Shown here: piece after piece, positions 20,954 through 29,026 of the stretch
How the letters are laid out: each line of letters begins with the position of its first letter
How positions within the stretch are numbered: position 1 is the stretch's first letter
The notes under the pieces: model-generated
The model's database searches: none
What the model was told of the DNA's origin: nothing
The model's input: only the letters and a program-made list of their open reading frames with translations
NCBI GenBank assembly: GCA_045223915.1
Contig: JBGUZU010000042.1
Location: 1-64,000 of the forward strand
DNA length: 64,000 bases
Origin: Ruminimicrobiellum sp045223915
GTDB taxonomy: Bacteria > Elusimicrobiota > Endomicrobiia > Endomicrobiales > Endomicrobiaceae
Direction: 5' to 3'
Program-made: the position numbers and the translations under genes

Positions 20954-20966
20954 TATTTTGTTTTAT

Positions 20967-20995
20967 TTGAAAAATGTAGTCTAAATTGTTAAAAT
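20967..20995 (+). promoter_or_regulatory. Promoter for ybaB-lptFG
   Basis: TTGAAA (20967-20972) and TAAAAT (20990-20995) are separated by exactly 17 bases, 27 bases before the ybaB ATG. The same hexamer pair and spacing occurs before secA, and nearly the same before purC, which strengthens the call. Confidence 0.55.
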
Positions 20996-21022
20996 TTATA
21001 AAATTTTGTTTTGGAGAAAATT

Positions 21023-21322
21023 ATGGAATTATTTAAGATGGCTAAAGAAGCAATGTCAATGAGAAGTAAAGTTAAAGAAATGGAAAAAGCTTTGAAAGCA
21101 AAGATTGTTGATATAGATTATAAAGGTATTAAAATATCAATGAATGCAAAAAATGAAATAGTAAGCTTGAAATTACCGGAAGATTTTGGTAAAAATTCTG
21201 TGAAAGATATGGAAAAAATGATGTTTTCCGCTATGCAGGAAGCTATAAAAGAATCTCAAAAAGCTATGGCTGAAGAATCAAAAAAACTTATGGGCGGAAT
21301 GAACATACCGGGTTTAAACTAA
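21023..21322 (+). CDS. ybaB: YbaB/EbfC-family nucleoid-associated protein
   Basis: A 99-residue DNA-binding dimer of the YbaB/EbfC type. Family features visible are an Ala/Lys/Met-rich helical start (FKMAKEAMSMRSKVKEMEKAL), a central strand region (VDIDYKGIKISMNAKNEIVSLKLP), a helical segment, and a Gly/Met-rich end (MGGMNIPG). The frame opens with a TTG at 21011, but the ATG at 21023 has a GGAG Shine-Dalgarno six bases upstream and is preferred. In many bacteria ybaB follows dnaX and precedes recR; here it instead precedes lptF. Confidence 0.85.
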   Translation: MELFKMAKEAMSMRSKVKEMEKALKAKIVDIDYKGIKISMNAKNEIVSLKLPEDFGKNSVKDMEKMMFSAMQEAIKESQKAMAEESKKLMGGMNIPGLN

Positions 21323-21355
21323 TCTGATATTTTGTCTCATTGTTTGTAGTTTAAC

Positions 21356-22474
21356 ATGATAAAAATATTACATAGATATATTCTAAAAGAATTTATAGGT
21401 TCGTTTGGTTTCGGACTTATAATATTTTCTGCAATATTGTTGTTGGACCAAATTTTTCAACTTGTTGATTTGTTTCTATCAAAAGGTGTAAGCCTTGGTC
21501 TGATAGCACAATTGTTTATTCTTATCATTCCCAATATTTTAACACTTACAATACCTATGGCAATTTTATTCGGTGCATTACTAAGTTACGGAAGATTTGC
21601 CGAAGACAACGAAATTACCGTTATGAAAGCTACGGGTATAACATATAAAACATTATCTATGCCGATAATCGTTTTTGTTGTTTTAATGAGTATAGGCTTG
21701 GTTTGGTTCAATCATTATTTGTCTCCGTCTACACATATGTATTTCAGAACCTTATACAAAAAAATTCTTACCGAAGCTCCTCTTGCCAAATTCAGTGAAA
21801 AAACAATAACATCTATAGGACAATACAAAATATATGCGCACGAAGTTGACTCTAAAAATAACACTCTCAGCGGTGTGAATATTTATAAATTCGAAAAAAT
21901 AGAAAATAAAGATACTGAAAGGAAAACGGAATATATTCCGTGGAGAATAGCAGCTTCTTACGGAACAATAGGTGTGAACCACAATGTTGTGGAATTAACA
22001 TTATACGACGGATATTGGCAAAGAACCGATCCTAACGAATTAGGTTGCATGATACATATGAATTTTAAAACTTATAAGTTTACTATACCTATCGGTTCAA
22101 GTATAGATTTTTCCGATGAATCTTTAAGAGAATTGAATTCAAAGAAGCTCAGAAAAAAAATAAATGAAACGGAAAAACATGCGCTTGAAAGAAATATGTA
22201 TACGAATGAATATTGGCTCAGATGGACTGTTGCGATTGCTCCTATAGTTTTTGTTCTGATTGCAATTCCCGTTGGTATTATGGCCGGTAAAGGCGGTAAA
22301 GCTATTGGTTTCGGTATGAGTTTGGTTGTAATATTTATATATTATCTGTTTTTGGTTATATCCATGAATGTAGGTGAAAAAGGGTATGTGCCTTCTTGTT
22401 ATATAATGTGGCTGCCCGATTTGGTATTAGCTGTAGTCGGAATAATTTTATTTAGGAAAATGTTAAAAAAATAA
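21356..22474 (+). CDS. lptF: LptF/LptG (YjgP/YjgQ) family LPS export permease
   Basis: A 372-residue inner-membrane permease of the LptB2FG transporter, which extracts LPS and feeds it to the periplasmic bridge. It has three N-terminal membrane helices, including the conserved coupling-helix region YGRFAEDNEITVMKATGI, then a periplasmic beta-jellyroll-like region (about residues 130-265), and three C-terminal helices with PIGIMAGKGGK-like spacing. The next gene starts two bases after its stop and is its heterodimer partner. Assignment of F versus G between the pair is by order only. lptB/lptA/lptC are not in the window. Confidence 0.88.
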   Translation: MIKILHRYILKEFIGSFGFGLIIFSAILLLDQIFQLVDLFLSKGVSLGLIAQLFILIIPNILTLTIPMAILFGALLSYGRFAEDNEITVMKATGITYKTLSMPIIVFVVLMSIGLVWFNHYLSPSTHMYFRTLYKKILTEAPLAKFSEKTITSIGQYKIYAHEVDSKNNTLSGVNIYKFEKIENKDTERKTEYIPWRIAASYGTIGVNHNVVELTLYDGYWQRTDPNELGCMIHMNFKTYKFTIPIGSSIDFSDESLRELNSKKLRKKINETEKHALERNMYTNEYWLRWTVAIAPIVFVLIAIPVGIMAGKGGKAIGFGMSLVVIFIYYLFLVISMNVGEKGYVPSCYIMWLPDLVLAVVGIILFRKMLKK

Positions 22475-22475
22475 A

Positions 22476-23561
22476 ATGATAAAAATTTATACATACATTT
22501 CAAAACAATTTTTAAAACCGTTGGTATTTATAGCATTTGCTTTCGGTTTTATCGTTATGATCTCTGAATTTTTCAGAGAGATGAGTATGTATATGGAACT
22601 CAAAACTCCGTTTTATTTGATAATAGAATATCTTTTCTTGAGTTTACCGTGGTGGATGATAGATGTTTTTGCCGTATCCGTATTACTGGCACTTTTGTTT
22701 TCTTTGGGAGAACTTGCCAAAAGAAACGAAATTACCGCACTTAAAGCTTCCGGTGTAAACCTTTGGAGAATAATATGCCTTTTTATGATATTGGGATTAG
22801 GTATAGGAATTTTTGATTTTTGTATGAGGGAATTTGTTATTCCTCATACCGTAGTCCAAGCGGAATACGTAAGAAAAGTAAAAATCAAAAAGAAACAAAT
22901 GGACGATATTTCAAACGAACATAAAAACATTATAGTTACATTGCCTAATAATTCAAGAATGTCTATCGGATATTTAAACATAAAAGAAAATTATATGAGA
23001 GATATTATTATCGATGAATATAACGATAAATATTATCTCACAAAAAATATTGTTGTAGGTGAAGGTGTTTATACAAACGGCGGTTGGTTGTTGAAACACG
23101 GCGTGACAAGAACTTTTGACGATAAAAATAATTGGAACGAACAATATTTTGAAAGTAAAATTTTCGGATTTACCGTTAAACCGAGAGACTTAATAGTTAA
23201 AGATACAAGATATGAACAGATGAATTTAAAAACTTTTAAAGAATATATACGGAAAAAACAAATGTTGGGTCAAAACACTTTAAAAGAACAAATAAAGTAT
23301 CACTCGAGATTTGCAAATGTTTTTGCACACATAATAGTTATGATGATAGGTATACCTTTTGCTTTAGGTTTGGGAAATAAGTTCGGCAAAATAATAAGTT
23401 TTACTTTTGCACTTATTTTTTCGTTCATATATTGGTGTATTCAGGCTGTATGTATGAGCTTGGGGGAAAACCAAATCGTTAATGTATGGCTTGCCGCTTG
23501 GCTTCCGAATATTTTGTTCGGTGTAGTCGGAATCTATCTGATGTCCAAAATTAAAAAATAA
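22476..23561 (+). CDS. lptG: LptG-type LPS export permease
   Basis: A 361-residue paralogue of the preceding gene, sharing the same plan: N-terminal helices, the coupling segment GELAKRNEITALKASGVNLWRI, a periplasmic domain, and C-terminal helices with MIGIPFALGLGNKFGK. It forms the second half of the LptF-LptG heterodimer. The ATG is immediately after the lptF stop, so translation is likely coupled. It is the last gene before a 172-base spacer of repeat words, across which uvrB converges. Confidence 0.88.
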   Translation: MIKIYTYISKQFLKPLVFIAFAFGFIVMISEFFREMSMYMELKTPFYLIIEYLFLSLPWWMIDVFAVSVLLALLFSLGELAKRNEITALKASGVNLWRIICLFMILGLGIGIFDFCMREFVIPHTVVQAEYVRKVKIKKKQMDDISNEHKNIIVTLPNNSRMSIGYLNIKENYMRDIIIDEYNDKYYLTKNIVVGEGVYTNGGWLLKHGVTRTFDDKNNWNEQYFESKIFGFTVKPRDLIVKDTRYEQMNLKTFKEYIRKKQMLGQNTLKEQIKYHSRFANVFAHIIVMMIGIPFALGLGNKFGKIISFTFALIFSFIYWCIQAVCMSLGENQIVNVWLAAWLPNILFGVVGIYLMSKIKK

Positions 23562-23596
23562 CAAAATTATTGTCTATAGTTAATAGTTTGTAGTTG

Positions 23597-23668
23597 TCAT
23601 CCCGCAGACGTTGCGCGGAATGTTGGCTCACCTTGTAAGAGCCAAGCATCCGAACTTGATGCGGGATC
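23597..23668. repeat. Long imperfect palindrome of the CATCCCGC family
   Basis: The outer arms TCATCCCGCA and TGCGGGATCC, and inner arms CGGAATGTTGGCTC and GAGCCAAGCATCCG, pair almost fully, giving a long hairpin. The two shorter copies at 26007 and 30025 keep only ATCCCGCA-CTTGA-TGCGGGAT. It lies between convergent lptG and uvrB, so it could act as a bidirectional terminator, or simply be a dispersed palindromic element. Confidence 0.75.
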
Positions 23669-23707
23669 CCGTTGTTTGTCGTTTGTTGTAAGCTATAAGC
23701 CATAAGC

Positions 23708-23756
23708 AAAAATCGCCTTGCGATTTTTCTAAGCTAAAATTTGCTTTGCAAATTTT
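23708..23756. repeat. Two GC-TTT-GC hairpins at the uvrB 3' end
   Basis: Hairpin one (23708-23728) has stem AAAAATCGC/GCGATTTTT with loop CTT. Hairpin two (23736-23756) has stem AAAATTTGC/GCAAATTTT with loop TTT. The uvrB stop (CTA on the plus strand, 23734-23736) lies in the AAGCTA word joining them, so the second hairpin is inside the reading frame. The A/T flanks make both plausible bidirectional terminators. Confidence 0.75.
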
Positions 23757-25815
23757 CCAATCTTCCAATCTTCTGCCGTTGTCGTTTCGGGAAAGCTTTT
23801 GTTGCGGAATTCTTGGAGTACATGGAGTTAATATCTCTTATCCTGTCTCTGAAAAGTGTGGCGGATTCGAAATCCAAATTGTCGGCAGCTTCTTTCATTT
23901 GTTTTTCCAACGATTTTAAAATGCTGTCAATATTTTTTGTCGTTATATATTTTTCGTCCACTTCTTCCGATAATACCATCAACTTTTCATCTTTAACTTT
24001 TTCTTGGAACTCTTCCAAATTGGCAATTGCTTTAATAATTGTTTTCGGAGTTATTTTATGAATTTTATTATATTCAAGTTGCTTGTTTCTTCTTCTTTGC
24101 ATTTCCGTTAAAGCTCTGTCCATGGAGCCTGTAATTTTGTCCGCATAGAAAATTACTCTGCCGTCAACGTTTCTTGCCGCTCTACCGCAGGTTTGTATCA
24201 ATGTCTGTTCCGATCTTAAAAATCCTTCTTTATCAGCATCCAAAATTACCACGAGTGTAACTTCGGGTAAATCCAGTCCTTCTCTTAAAAGGTTTATACC
24301 TACAAGAATATCAAATTTACCCAACCTTAAATCTCTTATAATTTCTATTCTTTTTAAAGATTCAATTTCGGAATGCATATATTCAACACGAAAACCCTGA
24401 TCTTTTAAGTATGCGGTTAAATCTTCCGACATTCTTTTGGTTAATGTGGTTATAAGAACTCTTTGTTTTTTTGCCACCACTTTTTTTATTTCTTTTATCA
24501 TATCCTGAATTTGACCGTCTATAGGGCGAATAATTATTTCAGGGTCAACAAGACCGGTAGGTCTTATAACGAGTTCAACTATATCATTTTTGCATTTATC
24601 CAACTCATACTTTCCGGGAGTTGCCGATACCATAACACTTTGTTTTATTATGGATTCAAATTCGTTAAATTTTAAAGGTCTGTTGTCGAGTGCGGAAGGT
24701 AACCTGAATCCGAAATTTATAAGAGTTTGTTTTCTGCTTCTGTCTCCTTCGTACATTCCTCTGATTTGCGGTAATGTAATGTGAGATTCATCCGCTATCA
24801 ATAAAAAGTCGGAAGTGTCCGGGTTGGATAAAAAGTAATCGATTAAAGTTGTAGGCCTTGAACCTGCTGGCCTTAATGCAAGGTGTCTTGAATAGTTTTC
24901 CACTCCGTTACAAAAGCCTGTTTCCTGCAACATTTCCATATCGTATTTTGTTCTTTGTAACAATCTTTGTGCTTCAAGAAGCTTTCCTTCAGATTTTAAA
25001 ACCGCGACTCTTTCGTTAAGTTCCGCTTCAATATTTTTTAAAGCTATTTTAAGTTTATCGTTACTTGTAACAAAATGTTTTGCCGGATATATATAACAAA
25101 CTTCTTTTTTGTTTAAAATTTTACCGGATATCGGGTCAAACTCTTTTATTTCTTCTATTTCGTCACCGAAAAATTCTACTTTTATTGCCGTTTCCAAATA
25201 TGCGGGGAAAATTTCCACGGTGTCACCTTTAACTTTGAATTTTCCTCTGAAAAAATCTATTTCGTTCCTTTCGTAATGTATGGAAATAAGTTCTCTTAAC
25301 AAATTATCTATGGGAATTTTTTGTCCTACCGATATTTTTACGCACATATTTTGATAATCTTCCGGAGCACCGAGATTATATATACTTGATACGGATGCAA
25401 CGACTATAACATCGTTTCTTTCAAGAATGGATGTTGTTGCTTTTAATCTTAATCTGTCGATATGATCATTTACGGAGGAATCTTTTTCTATATATGTATC
25501 AGTTGCGGGAATGTAAGCTTCAGGCTGATAATAATCGTAGTAAGAAATAAAATATTCCACCGCATTATTCGGGAAAAAAGATTTAAACTCCGAATATAAC
25601 TGTGCCGCAAGTATTTTGTTGGGGGAAATTATAAGTGCCGGTCTTTGCAACTTTTCTATTAAATTTGCCATAACGAATGTTTTGCCGGAACCTGTAACAC
25701 CTAACAACACTTGAGAGTTTTTACCGCTCTTAAGGTTATTATAAAGTTTATCTATCGCCATCGGTTGTTCACCGGACGGCTTAAAGTTTGATACCAGCTG
25801 AAATTTGTTTTTCAT
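23734..25815 (-). CDS. uvrB: Excinuclease ABC subunit B
   Basis: The 693-residue DNA-damage verification helicase of nucleotide excision repair, partner of UvrA and UvrC. Walker A is GVTGSGKT (39-46). The beta-hairpin signature YYDYYQPEAYIP follows, then helicase motifs (TTLTKRMSEDL, LREGLDLPEVTLV, QTCGRAARN). Near the C-terminus is the UVR/UvrC-binding motif (SLEKQMKEAADNLDFESA). The last 14 residues (RQKIGRLENLQSKF) are encoded by the same 8-nt phrase and hairpin sequences that fill the neighbouring intergenic DNA, so the native C-terminus appears to have been overwritten by a repeat. It stands alone, with no uvrA or uvrC nearby. Confidence 0.95.
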   Translation of the reverse strand: MKNKFQLVSNFKPSGEQPMAIDKLYNNLKSGKNSQVLLGVTGSGKTFVMANLIEKLQRPALIISPNKILAAQLYSEFKSFFPNNAVEYFISYYDYYQPEAYIPATDTYIEKDSSVNDHIDRLRLKATTSILERNDVIVVASVSSIYNLGAPEDYQNMCVKISVGQKIPIDNLLRELISIHYERNEIDFFRGKFKVKGDTVEIFPAYLETAIKVEFFGDEIEEIKEFDPISGKILNKKEVCYIYPAKHFVTSNDKLKIALKNIEAELNERVAVLKSEGKLLEAQRLLQRTKYDMEMLQETGFCNGVENYSRHLALRPAGSRPTTLIDYFLSNPDTSDFLLIADESHITLPQIRGMYEGDRSRKQTLINFGFRLPSALDNRPLKFNEFESIIKQSVMVSATPGKYELDKCKNDIVELVIRPTGLVDPEIIIRPIDGQIQDMIKEIKKVVAKKQRVLITTLTKRMSEDLTAYLKDQGFRVEYMHSEIESLKRIEIIRDLRLGKFDILVGINLLREGLDLPEVTLVVILDADKEGFLRSEQTLIQTCGRAARNVDGRVIFYADKITGSMDRALTEMQRRRNKQLEYNKIHKITPKTIIKAIANLEEFQEKVKDEKLMVLSEEVDEKYITTKNIDSILKSLEKQMKEAADNLDFESATLFRDRIRDINSMYSKNSATKAFPKRQRQKIGRLENLQSKF

Positions 25816-26006
25816 GTTTTTTATTTTATATTGTATCGTTTAATATTCTTTAAAATGAATTAATGTATATTAAAGTATACAATATGTCTAATATAAAAAT
25901 CTTTGTTTTAATGCAATTTAATAAATTTTTTCCAATCAATTACTTAGATTATAGATTATAATTATCAAGTTGTAAATTGCAAATTATACGTTGTCGTTAA
26001 GGCTGT

Positions 26007-26027
26007 CATCCCGCACTTGATGCGGGA
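26007..26027. repeat. Short CATCCCGC palindrome, copy 2
   Basis: Arms ATCCCGCA and TGCGGGAT pair perfectly around the loop CTTGA. The same 21 bases recur at 30025-30045, and an expanded version is at 23597. From memory, similar palindromes are dispersed in other bacterial genomes; I cannot confirm this here. Confidence 0.75.
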
Positions 26028-26060
26028 TCTCGCTGTTAAAAGTAGTAGTTGTTAAACTAT

Positions 26061-26600
26061 AAGCAAAAAATCCGCAGGATTTTTTAATAAGCCATAAGCT
26101 AAAAATTGCTCTGCAATTTTTTTATAAGCTCTAAGCTGTCGTTTGTCGTTGGTAGTTGCTAATCTTCTAATCCTCCAATCTTCCAATCTTCCAATCCTCC
26201 GCCGTTGCCGTTATAAACCATAAGCAAAAAATCCGTAGGATTTTTTAATAAGCCATAAGCTAAAAATTGCTCTGCAATTTTTTTATAAGCTCTAAGCTGC
26301 CGTTCCTCCAATCTTCCAATCTTCTAATCTTCTAATCCTCCGCCGTTTCGCCGTTGCCGTTATAAACCATAAGCAAAAAATCCGCAGGATTTTTTAATAA
26401 GCCATAAGCTAAAAATTGCTTTGCAATTTTTTAATAAGCTCTAAGCTGTCGTTTGTCGTTGGTAGTTGCTAATCTTCCAATCCTCCGCCGTTCCGCCGTT
26501 GCCGTTATAAACCATAAGCAAAAAATCCGTAGGATTTTTTAATAAGCCATAAGCAAAAATCGCTCTGCGATTTTTCTAAGCTGTCGTTTTAATCTTCTAA
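26061..26600 (+). repeat. Four degenerate tandem copies of a 145-161 bp composite unit
   Basis: The start word AAGCAAAAAATCC recurs at 26061, 26222, 26371 and 26516 (spacings 161, 149 and 145). Each unit contains the AATCC/GGATT hairpin, then TAATAAGCCATAAGC, then a second hairpin (AATTGC/GCAATT in three copies, AATCGC/GCGATT in the last), then TAAGCTGTCG-type words and a run of TCTTCYAA phrases ending GCCGTTGCCGTTATAAACC. Single-base differences in the stems are compensated on the other arm. Confidence 0.8.
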
Positions 26601-26615
26601 TCTTCTGCCGTTTTG

Positions 26616-26644
26616 TTGCCTTTTCTCTCCTATTTTGGTATCAT
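26616..26644 (+). promoter_or_regulatory. Probable lysA promoter
   Basis: TTGCCT (26616-26621) and TATCAT (26639-26644) are 17 bases apart, 40 bases before the lysA ATG. They are the first non-repeat sequence after the mosaic block. Ribosome binding site GGAG is at 26672-26675. Confidence 0.4.
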
Positions 26645-26683
26645 CTTAAGTTGAGTTATAAGTTTAATTTTGGAGTATAACTG

Positions 26684-27925
26684 ATGTTAAAGTATGTAAG
26701 AAACGAATTGTTTGTTGAAAAAGTGTCTGTATCAAAATTAGCAAGAAAGTTCGGTACACCGCTTTATATCTACTCTCAAGATAAATTGGAATCTAATTTT
26801 AATGCATATAAAACAGGTTTTAAAGGTGTTGATAGCATAATCTGTTATGCAATGAAAGCAAATTCCAATTCTGCTATATTAAAATTGTTGGCAAAAATTG
26901 GTGCCGGAGCGGATATCGTTTCAGGAGGTGAGCTGTACAGAGCATTAAAAGCGGGAATAAATCCTCAAAAAATAGTTTATTCCGGTGTAGGTAAAACCGC
27001 ACAAGAAATAGAGTTTGCATTAAAGAGTAATATTTTGATGTTCAATGTAGAATCTTTTGAAGAGTTGGAACAAATAAATAAAATAGCTGGAAATCTTAAA
27101 AAGAGAGCAAGAATTTCGTTTAGAGTAAATCCTAATGTTGATGCTCATACACATAAATATATAACGACGGGTAAAGAAGGTAATAAATTCGGTATAAGAT
27201 ACGAAGATGCTCTCGATATTTATATAAAAGCATCAAAAATGAAAAATGTGGAAGTTGTCGGAGTAGACAGTCATATAGGTTCACAAATTTTAGATGTTTC
27301 CGCTTTTAAATTGGCAGCGGAAAAAATGTCTAAATTGATAGATAAATTGGAAGCAAACGGAATAAAAATAAAATACATTGATATCGGCGGCGGACTCGGA
27401 ATAAAATATACAGCTGCGGACAAACCGCAAAAGCCTATAGATTTAAGAAAAACAATAATGCCTGTATATTCGAAGTATAAAGGCAAAACAATAATTGTTG
27501 AACCGGGAAGAGCAATTGTCGGCGATACCGGAATATTGGTAGGTGAAGTTTTGTACAGAAAAATTTCAGGTACAAAAAATTTCACTATCACAAACTTAGC
27601 TATGAACGACTTGATAAGACCTGCATTATACGAATCTTATCATAACATCATACCTGTAAAAAAATCTTCGACGAAACAAAAGGTTATGGATGTTGTTGGT
27701 CCCGTATGTGAATCGGGAGATTTTATAGCAAAAGACAGAAAACTTCCCGTATTCGAACAGGGAGATTTTATAGCTGTTGAATGTGCGGGAGCTTACGGCA
27801 GAGCAATGGCATCTCAATATAATTCAAGACCGAGAGGTGCTGAAGTTTTGGTTAAAGGGTCTAAAGTAAAAGTAATAAGAAAAGCGGAAACAATAGAAGA
27901 TTTGATGTCTAAAGAAATAAAATAA
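26684..27925 (+). CDS. lysA: Diaminopimelate decarboxylase
   Basis: A 413-residue PLP enzyme that decarboxylates meso-diaminopimelate to L-lysine in the cytoplasm. The PLP lysine is K58 in CYAMKANSN. Other family landmarks are GADIVSGGELYRAL, the phosphate-binding glycine region IGGGLGIKY, EPGRAIVG, and the C-terminal substrate-binding GPVCESGDF and CAGAYG motifs. It heads a lysA-dapA-dapB set, with the two downstream genes supplying earlier steps of the same pathway. The three genes are separated by repeat elements rather than tightly packed. Confidence 0.96.
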   Translation: MLKYVRNELFVEKVSVSKLARKFGTPLYIYSQDKLESNFNAYKTGFKGVDSIICYAMKANSNSAILKLLAKIGAGADIVSGGELYRALKAGINPQKIVYSGVGKTAQEIEFALKSNILMFNVESFEELEQINKIAGNLKKRARISFRVNPNVDAHTHKYITTGKEGNKFGIRYEDALDIYIKASKMKNVEVVGVDSHIGSQILDVSAFKLAAEKMSKLIDKLEANGIKIKYIDIGGGLGIKYTAADKPQKPIDLRKTIMPVYSKYKGKTIIVEPGRAIVGDTGILVGEVLYRKISGTKNFTITNLAMNDLIRPALYESYHNIIPVKKSSTKQKVMDVVGPVCESGDFIAKDRKLPVFEQGDFIAVECAGAYGRAMASQYNSRPRGAEVLVKGSKVKVIRKAETIEDLMSKEIK

Positions 27926-27964
27926 GCAGTTAAAATATAAGCTTTCAGCTATAAACTGTAAGCT

Positions 27965-27991
27965 AAAAATTGCAAAGCAATTTTTAAGGAG
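27965..27991 (+). promoter_or_regulatory. Hairpin abutting the dapA Shine-Dalgarno
   Basis: Arms AAAAATTGC and GCAATTTTT (27965-27985, loop AAA) are followed with no gap by AAGGAG (27986-27991), six bases before the dapA ATG. The hairpin belongs to the dispersed AT-flanked family. Its position could affect ribosome access or mRNA stability, or it may be a harmless insertion. Confidence 0.6.
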
Positions 27992-27996
27992 AATTT

Positions 27997-28869
27997 ATGT
28001 TTTCAGGTAGTTTTACAGCAATTGTCACACCATTAAAAAACAACAAGGTTGATTTTGATGCATACAAAAAAATAATTGATATGCAGATAGAAGCGGGAAT
28101 AACAGGTATTGTTCCTTGCGGATCTACGGGTGAATCGGCAACATTGTCACATGCCGAACACGACGAAGTTATACAAAAAGCCGTAGAATTTTCTAAAGGC
28201 AAATTAAAAGTTATCGCGGGAACCGGTTCAAACTCTACGGCAGAAGCAATAAGATTATCGAAACATGCTCAGGAAGTAGGTTGCGACGGAGTATTGCTTG
28301 TTGCCCCTTACTATAACAAACCTACACAGAAAGGTTTGTATCTTCACTATAAAGAAGTTGCAAATGCAATAAATATTCCTGTTGTATTATATAACATTCA
28401 AGGAAGATCTGCAGTAAATATAGAGCCGAAAACAATAGCACAGCTTGCAAAAGATTGTAAGAATATTGTTGCTGTAAAAGAAGCTTCCGGTTCACTCGAT
28501 CAAATGTCACAAATAAGATTACTTGCTCCGGAAATGGACTTAATATCCGGTGACGATGCTTTAACGGTTCCTATAATGGCTATCGGCGGAACAGGTGTTA
28601 TTTCCGTATTATCGAATATATGTCCTAAAGTTGTTGCGGATTTAGTTAATGCAATGTTGAAAAAAGATTTGGATAAAGCTAACGAAATTGCTTTTAAATG
28701 GTTACCGTTGGTAAAAGCAATGTTTATAGAAACAAATCCTATTCCCGTAAAAGCTGCAATGGCAATGATGGGAATATGTTCCGACGAAATGAGACTTCCT
28801 ATGTGCTCATTGTCAGACGAACATAAAGAAAGTTTAAGAAAAACATTAAAAAGCTACAATTTAATATAA
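27997..28869 (+). CDS. dapA: 4-hydroxy-tetrahydrodipicolinate synthase
   Basis: A 290-residue TIM-barrel aldolase condensing pyruvate with aspartate semialdehyde, the first committed step of diaminopimelate/lysine synthesis. The Schiff-base lysine is K161 in VAVKEASGS and the catalytic tyrosine Y132 in VLYNIQGRS; the family usually has N-V-P-G-R-T here, so the loop is slightly atypical. The N-terminal CGSTGES substrate loop is intact. Preceded by lysA and followed by dapB. A short hairpin (28869-28887) begins at the last base of its stop codon. Confidence 0.96.
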   Translation: MFSGSFTAIVTPLKNNKVDFDAYKKIIDMQIEAGITGIVPCGSTGESATLSHAEHDEVIQKAVEFSKGKLKVIAGTGSNSTAEAIRLSKHAQEVGCDGVLLVAPYYNKPTQKGLYLHYKEVANAINIPVVLYNIQGRSAVNIEPKTIAQLAKDCKNIVAVKEASGSLDQMSQIRLLAPEMDLISGDDALTVPIMAIGGTGVISVLSNICPKVVADLVNAMLKKDLDKANEIAFKWLPLVKAMFIETNPIPVKAAMAMMGICSDEMRLPMCSLSDEHKESLRKTLKSYNLI

Positions 28870-29015
28870 AATTGCTTAAAGCAATTTGGAAGAATAGAAG
28901 ATTAGAAGAATAGAAGGATGGAAGGAAATAGGAAACTAAATAATAACAAAATTTGCGAAGCAAATTTTACAACTTAGCATCCAATCTTCAAATCTTCCAA
29001 TCCTCCAATCTTCAA
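28869..29015. repeat. Inverted-array repeat element without an ORF (dapA-dapB spacer)
   Basis: Starts with the hairpin AAATTGC/GCAATTT (28869-28887). Then come a left array of AGAATAGAAGATTAGAAG-type phrases (28887-28925), a central hairpin AAAATTTGC/GCAAATTTT (28948-28968), and a right array CCAATCTTCAAATCTTCC (28979-29015) in the opposite sense. The arrays can pair (A-T, G-C, G-U). The dapB Shine-Dalgarno overlaps the array's right edge. Same plan as the two elements carrying four-helix-bundle genes, but with no gene inside. Confidence 0.7.
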
Positions 29016-29026
29016 AGGAGTTCACT

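Larger units (their letters stand above)
25816..26683. repeat. Gene-free mosaic repeat block between uvrB and lysA
   Basis: No credible gene lies here. After the first 120 bases (uvrB upstream region) the sequence is built of recurring words: one ATCCCGCA/TGCGGGAT palindrome (26007-26027), TATAAGC/CATAAACC words, GTTGTCGTT and GCCGTTGCC words, hairpins with stems AATCC/GGATT, AATTGC/GCAATT and AATCGC/GCGATT, and 8-nt phrases TCTTCCAA/TCTTCTAA. The lysA promoter lies at its right edge. Confidence 0.85.

Noticed and set aside
26061..26600. Regularly spaced repeats resembling a CRISPR array
   Set aside because: The intervals are themselves repeated words, not unique spacers, the period drifts (161, 149, 145), and no cas gene is present.
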